Of a stretch of DNA of 64,000 nt, positions 33,665-42,562 are shown piece by piece. Source of the DNA: Paludibaculum fermentans (GTDB taxonomy: Bacteria; Acidobacteriota; Terriglobia; Bryobacterales; Bryobacteraceae); contig NZ_CP063849.1 in assembly GCF_015277775.1 (NCBI RefSeq), positions 372,001-436,000 of the forward strand, written 5' to 3'. A program made the position numbers and the translations under genes. The first letter of the stretch is position 1. The number at the start of each line of letters is the position of its first letter. The notes under the pieces are model-generated. The model worked only from the letters and a program-made list of their open reading frames with translations. It had not been told where the DNA came from and did not search any database.

Positions 33665-33777
33665 TTGGGCGGATCCACTGTGATTGGAAGTGGCCGTTCA
33701 GAGTAGAATACTGGAGAGTATTGTCTGGGAAAATATGCAGGTGAAGCGACAGTGACCGGCCAGGACGCCCCCTTTTC
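33339..33777 (+). repeat. RAYT-tail direct repeat, copy 2
   Basis: This is the second copy of the segment at 30942-31386. It contains the 3' half of the RAYT pseudogene and the same non-coding end, with the palindrome AATACT-GGAG-AGTATT at 33707-33722. The shared end (vGTGACnGGCCAGGAC...CTTTTC) also appears in degenerate form near 40160. Confidence 0.8.
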
Positions 33778-33813
33778 GCATCATTGGCCGGTTTTCAGGT
33801 GTCCCCCGAGGGA

Positions 33814-33839
33814 TTGGCGCACCTTGATAGCGCTATAAT
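33814..33839 (+). promoter_or_regulatory. Candidate promoter of the ATPase gene
   Basis: A perfect TATAAT (33834-33839) lies 43 bp before the ATPase start. TTGGCG at 33814 is a possible -35 element but the spacer is only 14 bp, so the -10 box is the stronger evidence. It sits in the non-coding end just after RAYT-tail copy 2. Confidence 0.35.
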
Positions 33840-33881
33840 CAGGCACTGCCTCTTTGAATTTGCTCGCTTGGGATTTGATCC

Positions 33882-36089
33882 ATGAATCGACTGAAAATTG
33901 ATCTAGAGAACTGCTACGGTATCAAAAAGCTGAATGTGGTGCTAGATTTCTCCGTACGTAAGGCGTTTGCGATCTACGCCCCGAACGGCTCGATGAAGTC
34001 ATCGCTCGCGCAAACCTTCAAGGATCTCGCCGACGGGACCACGTCGAAGGACCGCATCTTCCCTGCCAGGCCATGCACGAGGAACATTGCGGACGAAAGC
34101 GGTGCGCTGTTGTCGAAGGAGAGCGTGCTCGTCATCCGCCCCTACGATGAGGTCTTCGGTCACACCGAGAAGACCAGTACACTCCTCGTGGACGCCAAAT
34201 TGCGCAAGGAGTACGAGCAACTCAACGTCGATATCGACAAGGCGCAAGACACATTTCTCAAGGCGCTCAAGGAACAATCCAAGACAAAGAAGGATATCGC
34301 GACCGAAATCGCCAGCACGTTTACGACGAGCCCTAATGAGTTCTTCAAAGCGCTCCTGCGCATCGAGAATGAACTCCAAACTCAAAGGGACGCGCCGCTC
34401 GCCGACATCCATTACGATACGATTTTCGACGACAAGGTCCTCAGCCTCCTAGAGACGAAGGACTTCAAAACGCTCATCGCAGAATACACGAAGAAGTACA
34501 CCGAGCTCCTCGGCAAGAGCACTTACTTTAAGAGAGGAACCTTCAACTACTACAACGCCGAGACCGTCGCCAAGAGCCTGGCGGACAACGGGTTCTTCGA
34601 CGCGAGCCACACCGTCAACCTTAACGCCGGACAACCACTCGTCATCACGACACAGAAGCAGCTCGTCGACCTGATCTCGAGAGAGAAAGAGAGCATTACC
34701 AACGACAAGGACCTGCGCAAGAAGTTCGCGGAGATCGAGAAGCTCCTCAACAAGAACGTCACAGTTCGAGACTTCCATGCGTACCTGGGCGACCATGAGG
34801 AGCTCCTGCCCAAGCTCGCCGACATCCCGACCTTACGCGAGGAGCTTTGGAAGTCCTACATCAAGGTGCGCTACCCACTGTACGAGGATCTCATAACAAA
34901 GTACCGTGCGGCAGAGAAACGCAAGAAGGAGATTGTAGCTGCCGCGAACACCCAGCGCACTCAGTGGGAAGCGGTCATCGACATCTTCAATGACCGGTTC
35001 GTCGTCCCGTTCAAGCTCACAGCAAAGAATAGGACCGCTGTCATTCTCGGCGAGGAGCCCATGCTGACACTTGGATTCACCTTCGACGACGGTCACGAGC
35101 AAGCGACCGTGGAGAAACCAACGCTGATGCAGGCGCTCAGCACCGGCGAGAAAAAGGCTCTCTACATCCTTAACATCATCTTCGAAGTCGAAGTCCGACG
35201 CAAGGCCAGCCAGGATACGATCTTCGTCGTGGACGACATCGCTGACTCCTTCGACTACAAGAATAAATACGCCATCATACAGTACCTGCAAGACATCGAC
35301 GAGGATCCGCATTTCAAGCAAGTCATCCTCACTCACAACTTCGACTTCTTTCGAACCATCCAAAGCAGATTCGTTAGATACGACCACTGCCTCATGGCGA
35401 ATAAGAACACGAATGGCATCACTCTTGATAAAGCAACCGGCATCCAAAATGTATTCGTCAAAGACTGGAAGATTAACTTTTTTACGAACCAGCGCAAGAG
35501 GATCGCGAGTATCCCCTTCATCCGAAACATTATCGAGTACACCAAAGGCGAGCAGGACGCTGACTTCGCCGCGCTCACCGCACTCCTACACTGGAAAGCT
35601 AACTCTTGGCAGATAAGCCACTCAGACCTGGACAGCATGTACAACAAGGTCTTCGGCGGTACCGAGGTGTCACCGGCCTCGAGCAAGACCGTTGTCGAGA
35701 GCATCCATGAAGAAGCAGCAGCTTGCCTCAACGCGGACACGGGGATAAATTTCGAGAATAAGATCGTCCTGTCGATCGCCATACGACTAGCAGCCGAACA
35801 GTACATGATCGACAGAATCAACGACTCCGAATTCGTCGACAGTATCACGTCAAACCAGACTCGCGCGCTCCTAAGCAGGTTTAGGACCCAATTCAAGAAT
35901 GACACGGCAGCAGTTCACGTCCTCCAACGCGTCGCGCTGATGACGCCGGAGAACATCCACTTGAACTCGTTCATGTACGAACCCATTCTAGACATGAGCG
36001 ACGAACACCTCCGCAAGCTTTACCAAGACGTCAACGCGCTGAACGCCACACTGCCAAAGCAAACCGCAGTCAAACCAGCCCTCGCATAA
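33882..36089 (+). CDS. SMC/ABC-like AAA ATPase with altered P-loop, probable defence protein
   Basis: This 735-residue protein has the split ABC/SMC ATPase layout: P-loop YAPNGSMKSSLA (32-43) at the start, a long coiled-coil-rich insertion (about 95-400), signature LSTGEKKALY (about 419), Walker B with the acidic pair in IFVVDDIADSFD (about 450) and switch His in VILTHNFD (about 485). The P-loop reads APNGSMKS where GxxGxGKS is normal, with Met replacing the final Gly. The C-terminal 200 residues are unassigned. The family is close to AAA_13/RloC-type ATPases, which act in phage defence. It is intact, lower in GC than core genes, and follows the transposase relics. A nuclease activity cannot be seen. 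Confidence 0.75.
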   Translation: MNRLKIDLENCYGIKKLNVVLDFSVRKAFAIYAPNGSMKSSLAQTFKDLADGTTSKDRIFPARPCTRNIADESGALLSKESVLVIRPYDEVFGHTEKTSTLLVDAKLRKEYEQLNVDIDKAQDTFLKALKEQSKTKKDIATEIASTFTTSPNEFFKALLRIENELQTQRDAPLADIHYDTIFDDKVLSLLETKDFKTLIAEYTKKYTELLGKSTYFKRGTFNYYNAETVAKSLADNGFFDASHTVNLNAGQPLVITTQKQLVDLISREKESITNDKDLRKKFAEIEKLLNKNVTVRDFHAYLGDHEELLPKLADIPTLREELWKSYIKVRYPLYEDLITKYRAAEKRKKEIVAAANTQRTQWEAVIDIFNDRFVVPFKLTAKNRTAVILGEEPMLTLGFTFDDGHEQATVEKPTLMQALSTGEKKALYILNIIFEVEVRRKASQDTIFVVDDIADSFDYKNKYAIIQYLQDIDEDPHFKQVILTHNFDFFRTIQSRFVRYDHCLMANKNTNGITLDKATGIQNVFVKDWKINFFTNQRKRIASIPFIRNIIEYTKGEQDADFAALTALLHWKANSWQISHSDLDSMYNKVFGGTEVSPASSKTVVESIHEEAAACLNADTGINFENKIVLSIAIRLAAEQYMIDRINDSEFVDSITSNQTRALLSRFRTQFKNDTAAVHVLQRVALMTPENIHLNSFMYEPILDMSDEHLRKLYQDVNALNATLPKQTAVKPALA

Positions 36090-36535
36090 GAAGCCAAAGC
36101 ACGCGAGATCCCTCCCAGAGTCGATACCTGCGCATACTACGACTTGGATCGTCACCACTTGGATGCTAGGATGAACCAGCGTTCTGCTGCTGCGGTCCTT
36201 GGCTAGCGCATGCAGTTCAGATTCAAAAGGGTGATCGACAGATCAGGCCTCGAAGGTACAGTGAGGCGTTCCGACTCTTGCGCGCCGGCCATTCCATCCC
36301 CTCCAAACCCTCGGGGGACACCATAAATCCGGCCAATTAGGGACACTTCAAATCCGGCCAGTGCAGCAAGGGACGGTGTGTTTTCCCTCGACAGCCACTT
36401 CTCATGGACGTCCCGCTTCCCTGGGCTGGGATGCCCGCGCTTGTGTTCTGTGGACTTGCGACGTGTCGCTGCTTCTCTTGACAGCCAGTAGAAGCCATGG
36501 CACACTTCTACTGACGATCAAGAGAAGAGGCAACG
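36090..36535. other. Intergenic region with IS21-like end sequence
   Basis: No credible gene. Around 36326-36366 the sequence contains tandem CCGGCCA motifs separated by GGGACACTT, resembling the ends of IS21-type elements (inference). The 3' part is the leader of the PadR gene. This marks the right boundary of the accessory block. Confidence 0.4.
36326..36366. mobile_element. Possible IS21-type terminal scar
   Basis: The sequence holds two ATCCGGCCA-type motifs flanking TTAGGGACACTTCAA. This is like the multiple terminal repeats of IS21-family elements, but no transposase is present. Judged by pattern only. Confidence 0.25.
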
Positions 36536-36844
36536 ATGGTACAGGGAACCCTCGACATGCTGATATTGAAGACTCTCGCGCTCGAGCCCATGCATGGATG
36601 GGGCGTCGCGCAACGCATCGAGCAGGTCAGCGGCGGCGTCTTTAAAGTGAATGCGGGGTCTTTGTTTTCGGCCTTCCTGCGGCTCGAGCGGGCAGGGCGG
36701 GTCAAGACCGAGTGGATGATCAGCGAGAATAACCGGCGCGCGAAATACTATTCGCTCACCGCCGCCGGCAAGAAAGCGCTCGCCGAGGAAACGCGCGAGT
36801 GGGAACGGCAGGTTTCGGCCATCGCCAGAATCCTGGAGGTGTGA
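36536..36844 (+). CDS. PadR-family transcriptional regulator
   Basis: This 102-residue winged-helix protein matches PadR: LDMLILKTLALEPMHGWGVA, then a wing with SLFSAFLRLERAG and YYSLTAAGKKALAEE. PadR regulators usually repress the next operon until a ligand or stress appears. Its TGA directly precedes the GTG of the ADOP permease, so the two are translationally linked and the permease is the likely target. Confidence 0.93.
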   Translation: MVQGTLDMLILKTLALEPMHGWGVAQRIEQVSGGVFKVNAGSLFSAFLRLERAGRVKTEWMISENNRRAKYYSLTAAGKKALAEETREWERQVSAIARILEV

Positions 36845-39571
36845 GTGCTCCCCAAAAAGAAGCAGGACCTCGACGAAGAGCTGCGAAGCTACTTCGAGAT
36901 GTCGGTCGAAACCAAGATGCGCGCCGGCATGACGGAAAGCGAGGCCACGCGCGCCACCAGAATCGAGATGGGCAGCATGGACTCCGTGAAAGAAGCGGTT
37001 CGCGATTCCACTTGGGAATCGGTATTCGGTGACCTCTGGAGGGACCTTCGCCATGGCCTGCGCCAATTGCGCCGCAGCCCCAGTTTCACCGTTATCGCGA
37101 TCCTGACGCTGGCTCTTGGGCTCGGCGCGAACACCGCCATCTTCACGCTCATCCACGGGGTCATCCTGAAGCAGTTGCCCGTGTCGAACCCTGGGGCACT
37201 GTACCGCATCGGCGCGGGCGAGAACTACTGTTGCCTGTGGCTCGGCATGCAGGACTCATGGGGCACCTTCTCTTATCCGTTCTACCGGCACCTGGCCGAC
37301 ACCAACAAAGCGTTCTCGCATATCGCGGCCTTCTCCGGCGCGAATCCGTCGCTCGGCGTCAGGCGCGCTGGTTCGCGTGAAACCGCCCAGACGTTAACTG
37401 GCGAGTGGGTCTCCGCCAACTACTTTGCGACGTTCGGTTTGAACGCCAGCGCCGGGCGCTTGTTTATTGCGGCGGATGACGGCGCTACGGCGCCGCCCGC
37501 CGTCGTGATGAGCTGCAGGGCGTGGAAAGAGAAATACAACTCGGATCCTACACTCATCGGCTCGACGCTCGTGGTGAGCGGCCGCGCCATGACGCTGGTG
37601 GGTGTCGCGCCGGAGGGTTTTGAAGGCGCGCGCCTCACCCCGCATCCGCCGGAACTCTGGATTCCACTCGGGCAGGAACCAATGTTTGCCGGGTCCCCAC
37701 AGAACTCCATGTTACCCCAGCGGCAGGCTTCCTGGCTGTTCCTGATCGGACGCATGAATCCGGGCTACCCGGCGGCCGCGGTGGAGGCGCAGATTACGAA
37801 CGATTTGCGGCAAGACCTGGCCGAATACAGGACTTCCGATGAGGACCGCGCGCGGCTCTCCAAGCAACAGGTTCGGGTGATTCCCGGCGGCACTGGCGTC
37901 TCTTCGCTGCGCTCCGACTCCGAATCCGGCTTGCAGTTCCTGGCGATTGCCGCTGGCCTTGTCCTGCTCATCGCCTGTGCCAATCTCTCTAACCTGCTGC
38001 TGGCCAGGGGCGTCGCTCGCCGTCAGCAGATGGCCCTGCGTCTTTCGCTGGGCGCCACGCGCTTCCGGCTGATGCGCGGGGTTCTCGCCGAAAGCCTGCT
38101 GCTCTCGCTCTTCGGCGGCATCGGAGGGATTCTCGTCGCCTACGCCGGATCGGGGATGATTCTCTGGATCGCATTTCGTGGCGATGCCTTCATCCCGGTG
38201 AGTGCGAGCCCTTCGCTCCCGGTGTTCGGCTTCGCCTTCGCGCTCGCCACATTGGCCGCATTGGTCTTCGGTCTTTTCCCGGCGTGGAAGAACACGGACG
38301 CCGGAGCGGGCGAAGCGTTGCGCAGCGGCGGCCGCACGACGTCCCGCGCCTCCTCCGGGCCGCAGCGCATGCTAGTCATCCTGCAGGCGGCGCTTTCGAT
38401 CGTGCTGCTGGCGTTGACGGGGCTGCTCACGCAAAGCCTGCGCAATCTCGAGACTACTCAGTTCGGATTTGCTGCCCAGGGCCGCGTCATCGCTAACATC
38501 AGCCTCGACTCCGCGGGCTACAAACAGGCGGATCTTCCGGCGCTCTATCCGCGGCTGGAAGAGACGCTGCGCTCGATCCCGGGTGTGCGGACCGCGAGCT
38601 ACTCCCTGCAGACGCCGCAGCGTTCCTGTTGCATCAACCTGGGCATTCAGATTGACGGGCGGACCGAAAAATGGATCAGCGAAACCAACGTCCTGTTCAA
38701 TCGCGTAAGTCCGCAGTACTTCGAGGCGATGGGGGTACGCGTGCTTCGCGGACGTCCGTTCTCACCCCGTGACACGCAGGCGGCCGTACATGTCGCCATT
38801 GTCGATGAGTGGTTCGCGGCAAAGTTCTGGGGCAGCATCGACGAGGCACTGGGCAAACGTTTCGGCGCGCGACTGGATGGCCATGCCCGTGATTTTGAGA
38901 TCGTCGGCATCGTCAACGCGGTGAAGTACCGCAATCCAGCTCTGGTGCAACACCCGATGTATTTTCTGCCGTTCACGCAAAGCACGGATTACCGCCAGGA
39001 GGATTACCGCCGCCTGGAAGAAGGAACTCTGTATCCACAAGCGATTCAGTTGAACGTCTCCGGCCCGCCTGAGCGTTTCGAGATGCCTTTGCGCAACGCC
39101 CTAGCGAGCCTCAATCCGAATCTGCTGCCGATCGAACCCAGGTCCTACAGCGAACAGGTGGCCATGCAGTTCAATCGCGAACGGCTCGCCGCCCGGCTGA
39201 CCGTCATCTTCAGCCTGCTCTCGTTGCTGCTTGCCTCCCTGGGCCTCTACGGCGTCACCGCCTACAATGTCACACGGCGAACCAATGAGATCGGAGTGCG
39301 AATGGCACTCGGCGCGGACCGGACCAACGTCGTTTGCATGATCCTCAAAGGCGCGCTCACCAATGTCGGCATCGGCCTGTTGATCGGCATCCCGATCGCC
39401 ATCGCCGCGGGGCGCGCGCTGGCGTCCAGGCTCTACCAGATCGCGCCTTTCGATCCACTATCGGTCGGCGGCGCGGTCGCCACGCTGTTGTTCTTTGCCG
39501 CGTTGGCGGGGGTCATCCCGGCGTTGCGCGCCGCGTCCATCGCCCCGGTGACTGCGCTGCGGAACGAGTAG
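36845..39571 (+). CDS. ADOP-family ABC permease (duplicated MacB-type)
   Basis: The GTG at 36845 starts a 908-residue protein. A cytoplasmic N-terminal region (about 1-75, DEELRSYFEMSVETKMRAGM) is typical of acidobacterial duplicated orphan permeases. Two permease units follow, each with a single helix, a MacB-PCD periplasmic domain and three FtsX helices: helices near 80-105 and 365-480, then a second unit from about 510 with helices near 770-900. The final loop TNEIGVRMALGADRTNV is the FtsX coupling motif. No ATPase is encoded nearby. Substrate unknown. Confidence 0.93.
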   Translation: MLPKKKQDLDEELRSYFEMSVETKMRAGMTESEATRATRIEMGSMDSVKEAVRDSTWESVFGDLWRDLRHGLRQLRRSPSFTVIAILTLALGLGANTAIFTLIHGVILKQLPVSNPGALYRIGAGENYCCLWLGMQDSWGTFSYPFYRHLADTNKAFSHIAAFSGANPSLGVRRAGSRETAQTLTGEWVSANYFATFGLNASAGRLFIAADDGATAPPAVVMSCRAWKEKYNSDPTLIGSTLVVSGRAMTLVGVAPEGFEGARLTPHPPELWIPLGQEPMFAGSPQNSMLPQRQASWLFLIGRMNPGYPAAAVEAQITNDLRQDLAEYRTSDEDRARLSKQQVRVIPGGTGVSSLRSDSESGLQFLAIAAGLVLLIACANLSNLLLARGVARRQQMALRLSLGATRFRLMRGVLAESLLLSLFGGIGGILVAYAGSGMILWIAFRGDAFIPVSASPSLPVFGFAFALATLAALVFGLFPAWKNTDAGAGEALRSGGRTTSRASSGPQRMLVILQAALSIVLLALTGLLTQSLRNLETTQFGFAAQGRVIANISLDSAGYKQADLPALYPRLEETLRSIPGVRTASYSLQTPQRSCCINLGIQIDGRTEKWISETNVLFNRVSPQYFEAMGVRVLRGRPFSPRDTQAAVHVAIVDEWFAAKFWGSIDEALGKRFGARLDGHARDFEIVGIVNAVKYRNPALVQHPMYFLPFTQSTDYRQEDYRRLEEGTLYPQAIQLNVSGPPERFEMPLRNALASLNPNLLPIEPRSYSEQVAMQFNRERLAARLTVIFSLLSLLLASLGLYGVTAYNVTRRTNEIGVRMALGADRTNVVCMILKGALTNVGIGLLIGIPIAIAAGRALASRLYQIAPFDPLSVGGAVATLLFFAALAGVIPALRAASIAPVTALRNE

Positions 39572-40253
39572 GGCGCAAGTTGGGAGTGGGGCCCGCAGCC
39601 GGCAGAAAGGCCATTGTCACGTGGCCCACCGGGCTCATCCCGCAGCCGCTGGAGCTGACCTGGAGGTCCAGGCTACCAGCGCCGTCCTGATCGCGGTTTG
39701 GGTCCGCGCAGGCCCAGCGATGCGGGTAATCTGTCCCAATTCTCCGAGTCTCCCGAACGAGGGCGGTGCTGCGAATTGTCCCGGGACATTGCCTGTGAAA
39801 GCCTCCGGGCGGCAGGTCCGGTTCATTGGCACGATTGAGAGCCTGAATCAGGACAATTCGCGCAGCATTTTAAATCCTGGAAGAGCGGCGGGAAGGTGGA
39901 TCCTGTTTATCCTGTGCTATTCGTGAACCAGAAAGAATCGAGTTTCGGAGAGCGTCTGGCCATCCAAGGAGCGCCAGGATGGCTCGTCACCGAATGCAAG
40001 TCCTTGTTGGGCTGGTATTTAAGAGACGCGCAGACGTTCCCTGCCAATTGCAGCAGCTACGAAAAAAAGCTGAGTGGAATTTACGTAGACGATGAGGATG
40101 TATTCTCATTGACCAGCTATTCAGAGTAGAATACGGGAGTCCGGAGTACGGATCAGCGTGGGGTACCAGTCGAAGTGACAGGCCAGTAAGTCTCCATTTC
40201 CCGCCCCTATTGCCCTGCTTGTCGTTGCGGGGCGGGAATGAATTACAGCCTGA
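39572..40253. other. Intergenic region with repeat remnant
   Basis: No gene is recognised in about 680 bp. Near 40120-40200 it contains a degenerate third copy of the RAYT-tail end (CAGAGTAGAATAC, GTGACAGGCCAGTAAG). An 8-bp inverted repeat CCCGCCCC/GGGGCGGG lies at 40200-40207 and 40229-40236. Confidence 0.4.
40118..40200 (+). repeat. Degenerate third copy of the RAYT-tail end
   Basis: The 13-base word CAGAGTAGAATAC and the downstream GTGACAGGCCAG pattern, in the same order and at similar spacing as in the two copies near 31.3 and 33.7 kb, show a shared origin. The palindrome has decayed here. No transposase sequence remains. Confidence 0.55.
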
Positions 40254-41561
40254 ATGCATTTGGCGGCGAAGACTTCAACATTGGAATTGGGTGCCGGTGA
40301 GCCCGGCAGGGATCCACTTCGATCCATCTGGGTTCGATGGATGCTGGTGCTGTCGCCGGCGATGATCATCTTCGGCATTCCTGGTGGATTGTTCCGGGAG
40401 CTGCGGGGTAACCCTACCGTGGCGTTTACCTACCTGGGGTGCGCCTTTCTGTTTGCGGCGGCTCGCCCGGGGCGCTGGGCCGCAGCCGCAGCGGTGGGCG
40501 TTGGCGGGTTGCTGTATGCGGCGCTGGACTGGGTGGGTGAGCCAAAGCCGGAGTACTTCGGTTCCGAGTTCATCAACCCTGCGAGCTACCTGGGCGTGGG
40601 CTGCCTGCTGGTATTGGGGGCACGGGTCTTTCTTGTGTCCGAGGCGCAGCGCTGGCCGGCCAGCCGGTTCTTTGCGATCGCCTGGATCAGTGGGTGGTTC
40701 TGGGTCTCGCTTGGCTTCCTTCGTCCGCTGAACCAAATCATGTGCCCGCTTACGATCGATCCACTGTTTCACGCCGTGGATGGGCAGTTTGGGTTCCACC
40801 TGAGTTTTCTGCTGGGCGGGATTCTCGCCGGGCGGCCGGCGTTGTGGAATCTGACGGCGACTGTTTATAACGCCCTGCCTGCGATGGCCGGGCTCGCGCT
40901 GGCCGTTGATTTTCGCGATCCCAATTCCCCATACCGGTCCTTTCAGATGTTTGTGAGCATGGGGCTCATCGGCTTCAGCCTGTATTGGTTTTGTCCCGCG
41001 GCCGGCCCCCAGTTTGCGTTTGCGGCGGACTGGCCCAGGCGATTGCCGCCGGCGGACAGCCTGAGTGCGATGAGTTTACCGGGCTATGTGCGAAACTGCA
41101 TGCCGTCCCTGCATTTTGCCTCCGCGCTGGGGTGCTATTGGGTTCTGCGCCATGCGCGCCGGGTCTATCGCGCAGTGGCCGGCGTGTTTCTGCTTGGGAC
41201 CTTCTTCGCCACACTGGCGTTGGGGGAGCACTATCAGATCGATTTGATTGTGGCGGTTCCGTTCACGCTGACGTTCCTGGCGGGTTGGGTTCACGCCCTG
41301 CCCTGGAAAGCGGCGGAGCGGCGCGCCGCGGTGATTGGAGGGTGTCTGCTGACGGGCCTGTGGCTGGGGCTGCTGCGGTGGGGCGGTTCGCTTCTGCTGG
41401 GTTCGCGGATCACTGTCTGGGTGTTGACCTTCGTCACACTGGGCGCCTCGTTTTTCCTGCACAAGCGGCTGATGCGGGCGATCGACCGGAGCCGGGTTGG
41501 CGTGCCGGCGGCGGAGGTAGCGGCGCGTCCAGTGGAGGAAGAGTGCGGGTGTGCGGGGTGA
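40254..41561 (+). CDS. PAP2/inositolphosphorylceramide synthase-like membrane protein
   Basis: This 435-residue polytopic membrane protein has about ten hydrophobic helices. The lipid-phosphatase motifs are in the C-terminal half: NCMPSLHFASALG near residue 280 and GEHYQIDLIVAVPFTL near 324, supplying the two catalytic His. This order matches the PAP2/IPC-synthase (Aur1-like) family, which transfers phospho-headgroups between lipids. It may act in synthesis of a sphingo- or phospholipid, but substrates cannot be read from sequence. A shorter start downstream is possible. Ends about 280 bp from a convergent gene. Confidence 0.85.
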   Translation: MHLAAKTSTLELGAGEPGRDPLRSIWVRWMLVLSPAMIIFGIPGGLFRELRGNPTVAFTYLGCAFLFAAARPGRWAAAAAVGVGGLLYAALDWVGEPKPEYFGSEFINPASYLGVGCLLVLGARVFLVSEAQRWPASRFFAIAWISGWFWVSLGFLRPLNQIMCPLTIDPLFHAVDGQFGFHLSFLLGGILAGRPALWNLTATVYNALPAMAGLALAVDFRDPNSPYRSFQMFVSMGLIGFSLYWFCPAAGPQFAFAADWPRRLPPADSLSAMSLPGYVRNCMPSLHFASALGCYWVLRHARRVYRAVAGVFLLGTFFATLALGEHYQIDLIVAVPFTLTFLAGWVHALPWKAAERRAAVIGGCLLTGLWLGLLRWGGSLLLGSRITVWVLTFVTLGASFFLHKRLMRAIDRSRVGVPAAEVAARPVEEECGCAG

Positions 41562-41727
41562 GATTATGGGGGCGGTGGTGAGGGAAGAGGCGGAATGAGC
41601 CGGGTTGATGGGGCTTTCTCCGCCGATGGTCTTCTGGCCGTTGATCACCGAGCTTTATGAAGTGGACCATGGCTCGACATCGGTGGGCGCCAGGCCATCC
41701 CACCGACTGAGAACCGGAAGGCTGTTT

Positions 41728-41742
41728 GAGACCGAGGGTCTC
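41728..41742. terminator. Hairpin between convergent genes
   Basis: GAGACC and GGTCTC pair perfectly around a GAG loop in the spacer between two convergent genes. No T-run follows on either strand, so termination is only a possibility. Confidence 0.3.
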
Positions 41743-41842
41743 CCGATCCGACGGCAAGCCCGCCTGAGCGGTTCCTCTCCGGCAGGCCACCTGCTGAGGG
41801 GAGCGCGCGGCAGTTGTGGAAGGCGCCGACAGGGACTCCGCC

Positions 41843-42562
41843 CTATCTGCCCGGTGGCCCGGCCTGCAGGGTTTCCGTCGATCTCAGCCCGCGGAACAGG
41901 AACCACAGGCTGAGCAGAACCTCGAAGGTCATGGGTGGCAACTCATACCAGTTCGGCGACAGAATCGCCGCGAAATTCGGGTGCATGAGATACGCGAAGC
42001 CGCAGCACCCCTCGTACAGCGAGCCCAGAATGCCCCAGAGCGCCAAGGGGCGGGGTACGTAGCGCGATTGGAAAAGGACACAGGCGAACAGGGCAGTTCC
42101 CATCCCGTGGAAGACCAGGCCGATGTAGTAGGCATCCCGGCTCACGCCGAATTGCCATCCCGCCAGGGCGGCCAGGCCGTCCGGCCCGAAGTTGCGCAGC
42201 GAGCCGGCGCCTTCCAGCAAGCGCAGGGCGCCGAAGATGTGCATCATCACGATGAACCAAAACAACGCGTAGGTCAGCTTGGAGAATGCCGCGAACATGG
42301 CAATGCCCCGATTGACAGGGAGAAGGATCGTGTACAGCGCCGCCGGAAGGACGATCAGCCCCACCCCGTAGAAGAAGGCTCCGGCCAGGTAGAGGCGAAC
42401 GGCCTGTTCATGGGCGATGAAGCGGCGGGCGGTTTCTTCCCCGTTTCCCCAGACCAAGTAAGGAGCATAGAAGCGGGAAAACGCCAGCGTGATGATCACC
42501 AGGCTCAAAAGGAACGCGATGCCGAAGATCCTGGCCGCCTGGAGTTGTGATCGTTCCATCAT
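41843..42562 (-). CDS. DUF4386-like membrane protein
   Basis: This 239-residue protein has about six hydrophobic helices (ARIFGIAFLLSLVIITLAF, LYLAGAFFYGVGLIVLPAAL, FWFIVMMHIFGAL, TFEVLLSLWFLFRGL) and the Arg/Tyr/Gly pattern of the DUF4386 family, including YEGCCGFAYL and the conserved glycine-rich loops. No enzymatic role is known for the family. It stands alone, with no operon partner. Confidence 0.75.
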   Translation of the reverse strand: MMERSQLQAARIFGIAFLLSLVIITLAFSRFYAPYLVWGNGEETARRFIAHEQAVRLYLAGAFFYGVGLIVLPAALYTILLPVNRGIAMFAAFSKLTYALFWFIVMMHIFGALRLLEGAGSLRNFGPDGLAALAGWQFGVSRDAYYIGLVFHGMGTALFACVLFQSRYVPRPLALWGILGSLYEGCCGFAYLMHPNFAAILSPNWYELPPMTFEVLLSLWFLFRGLRSTETLQAGPPGR

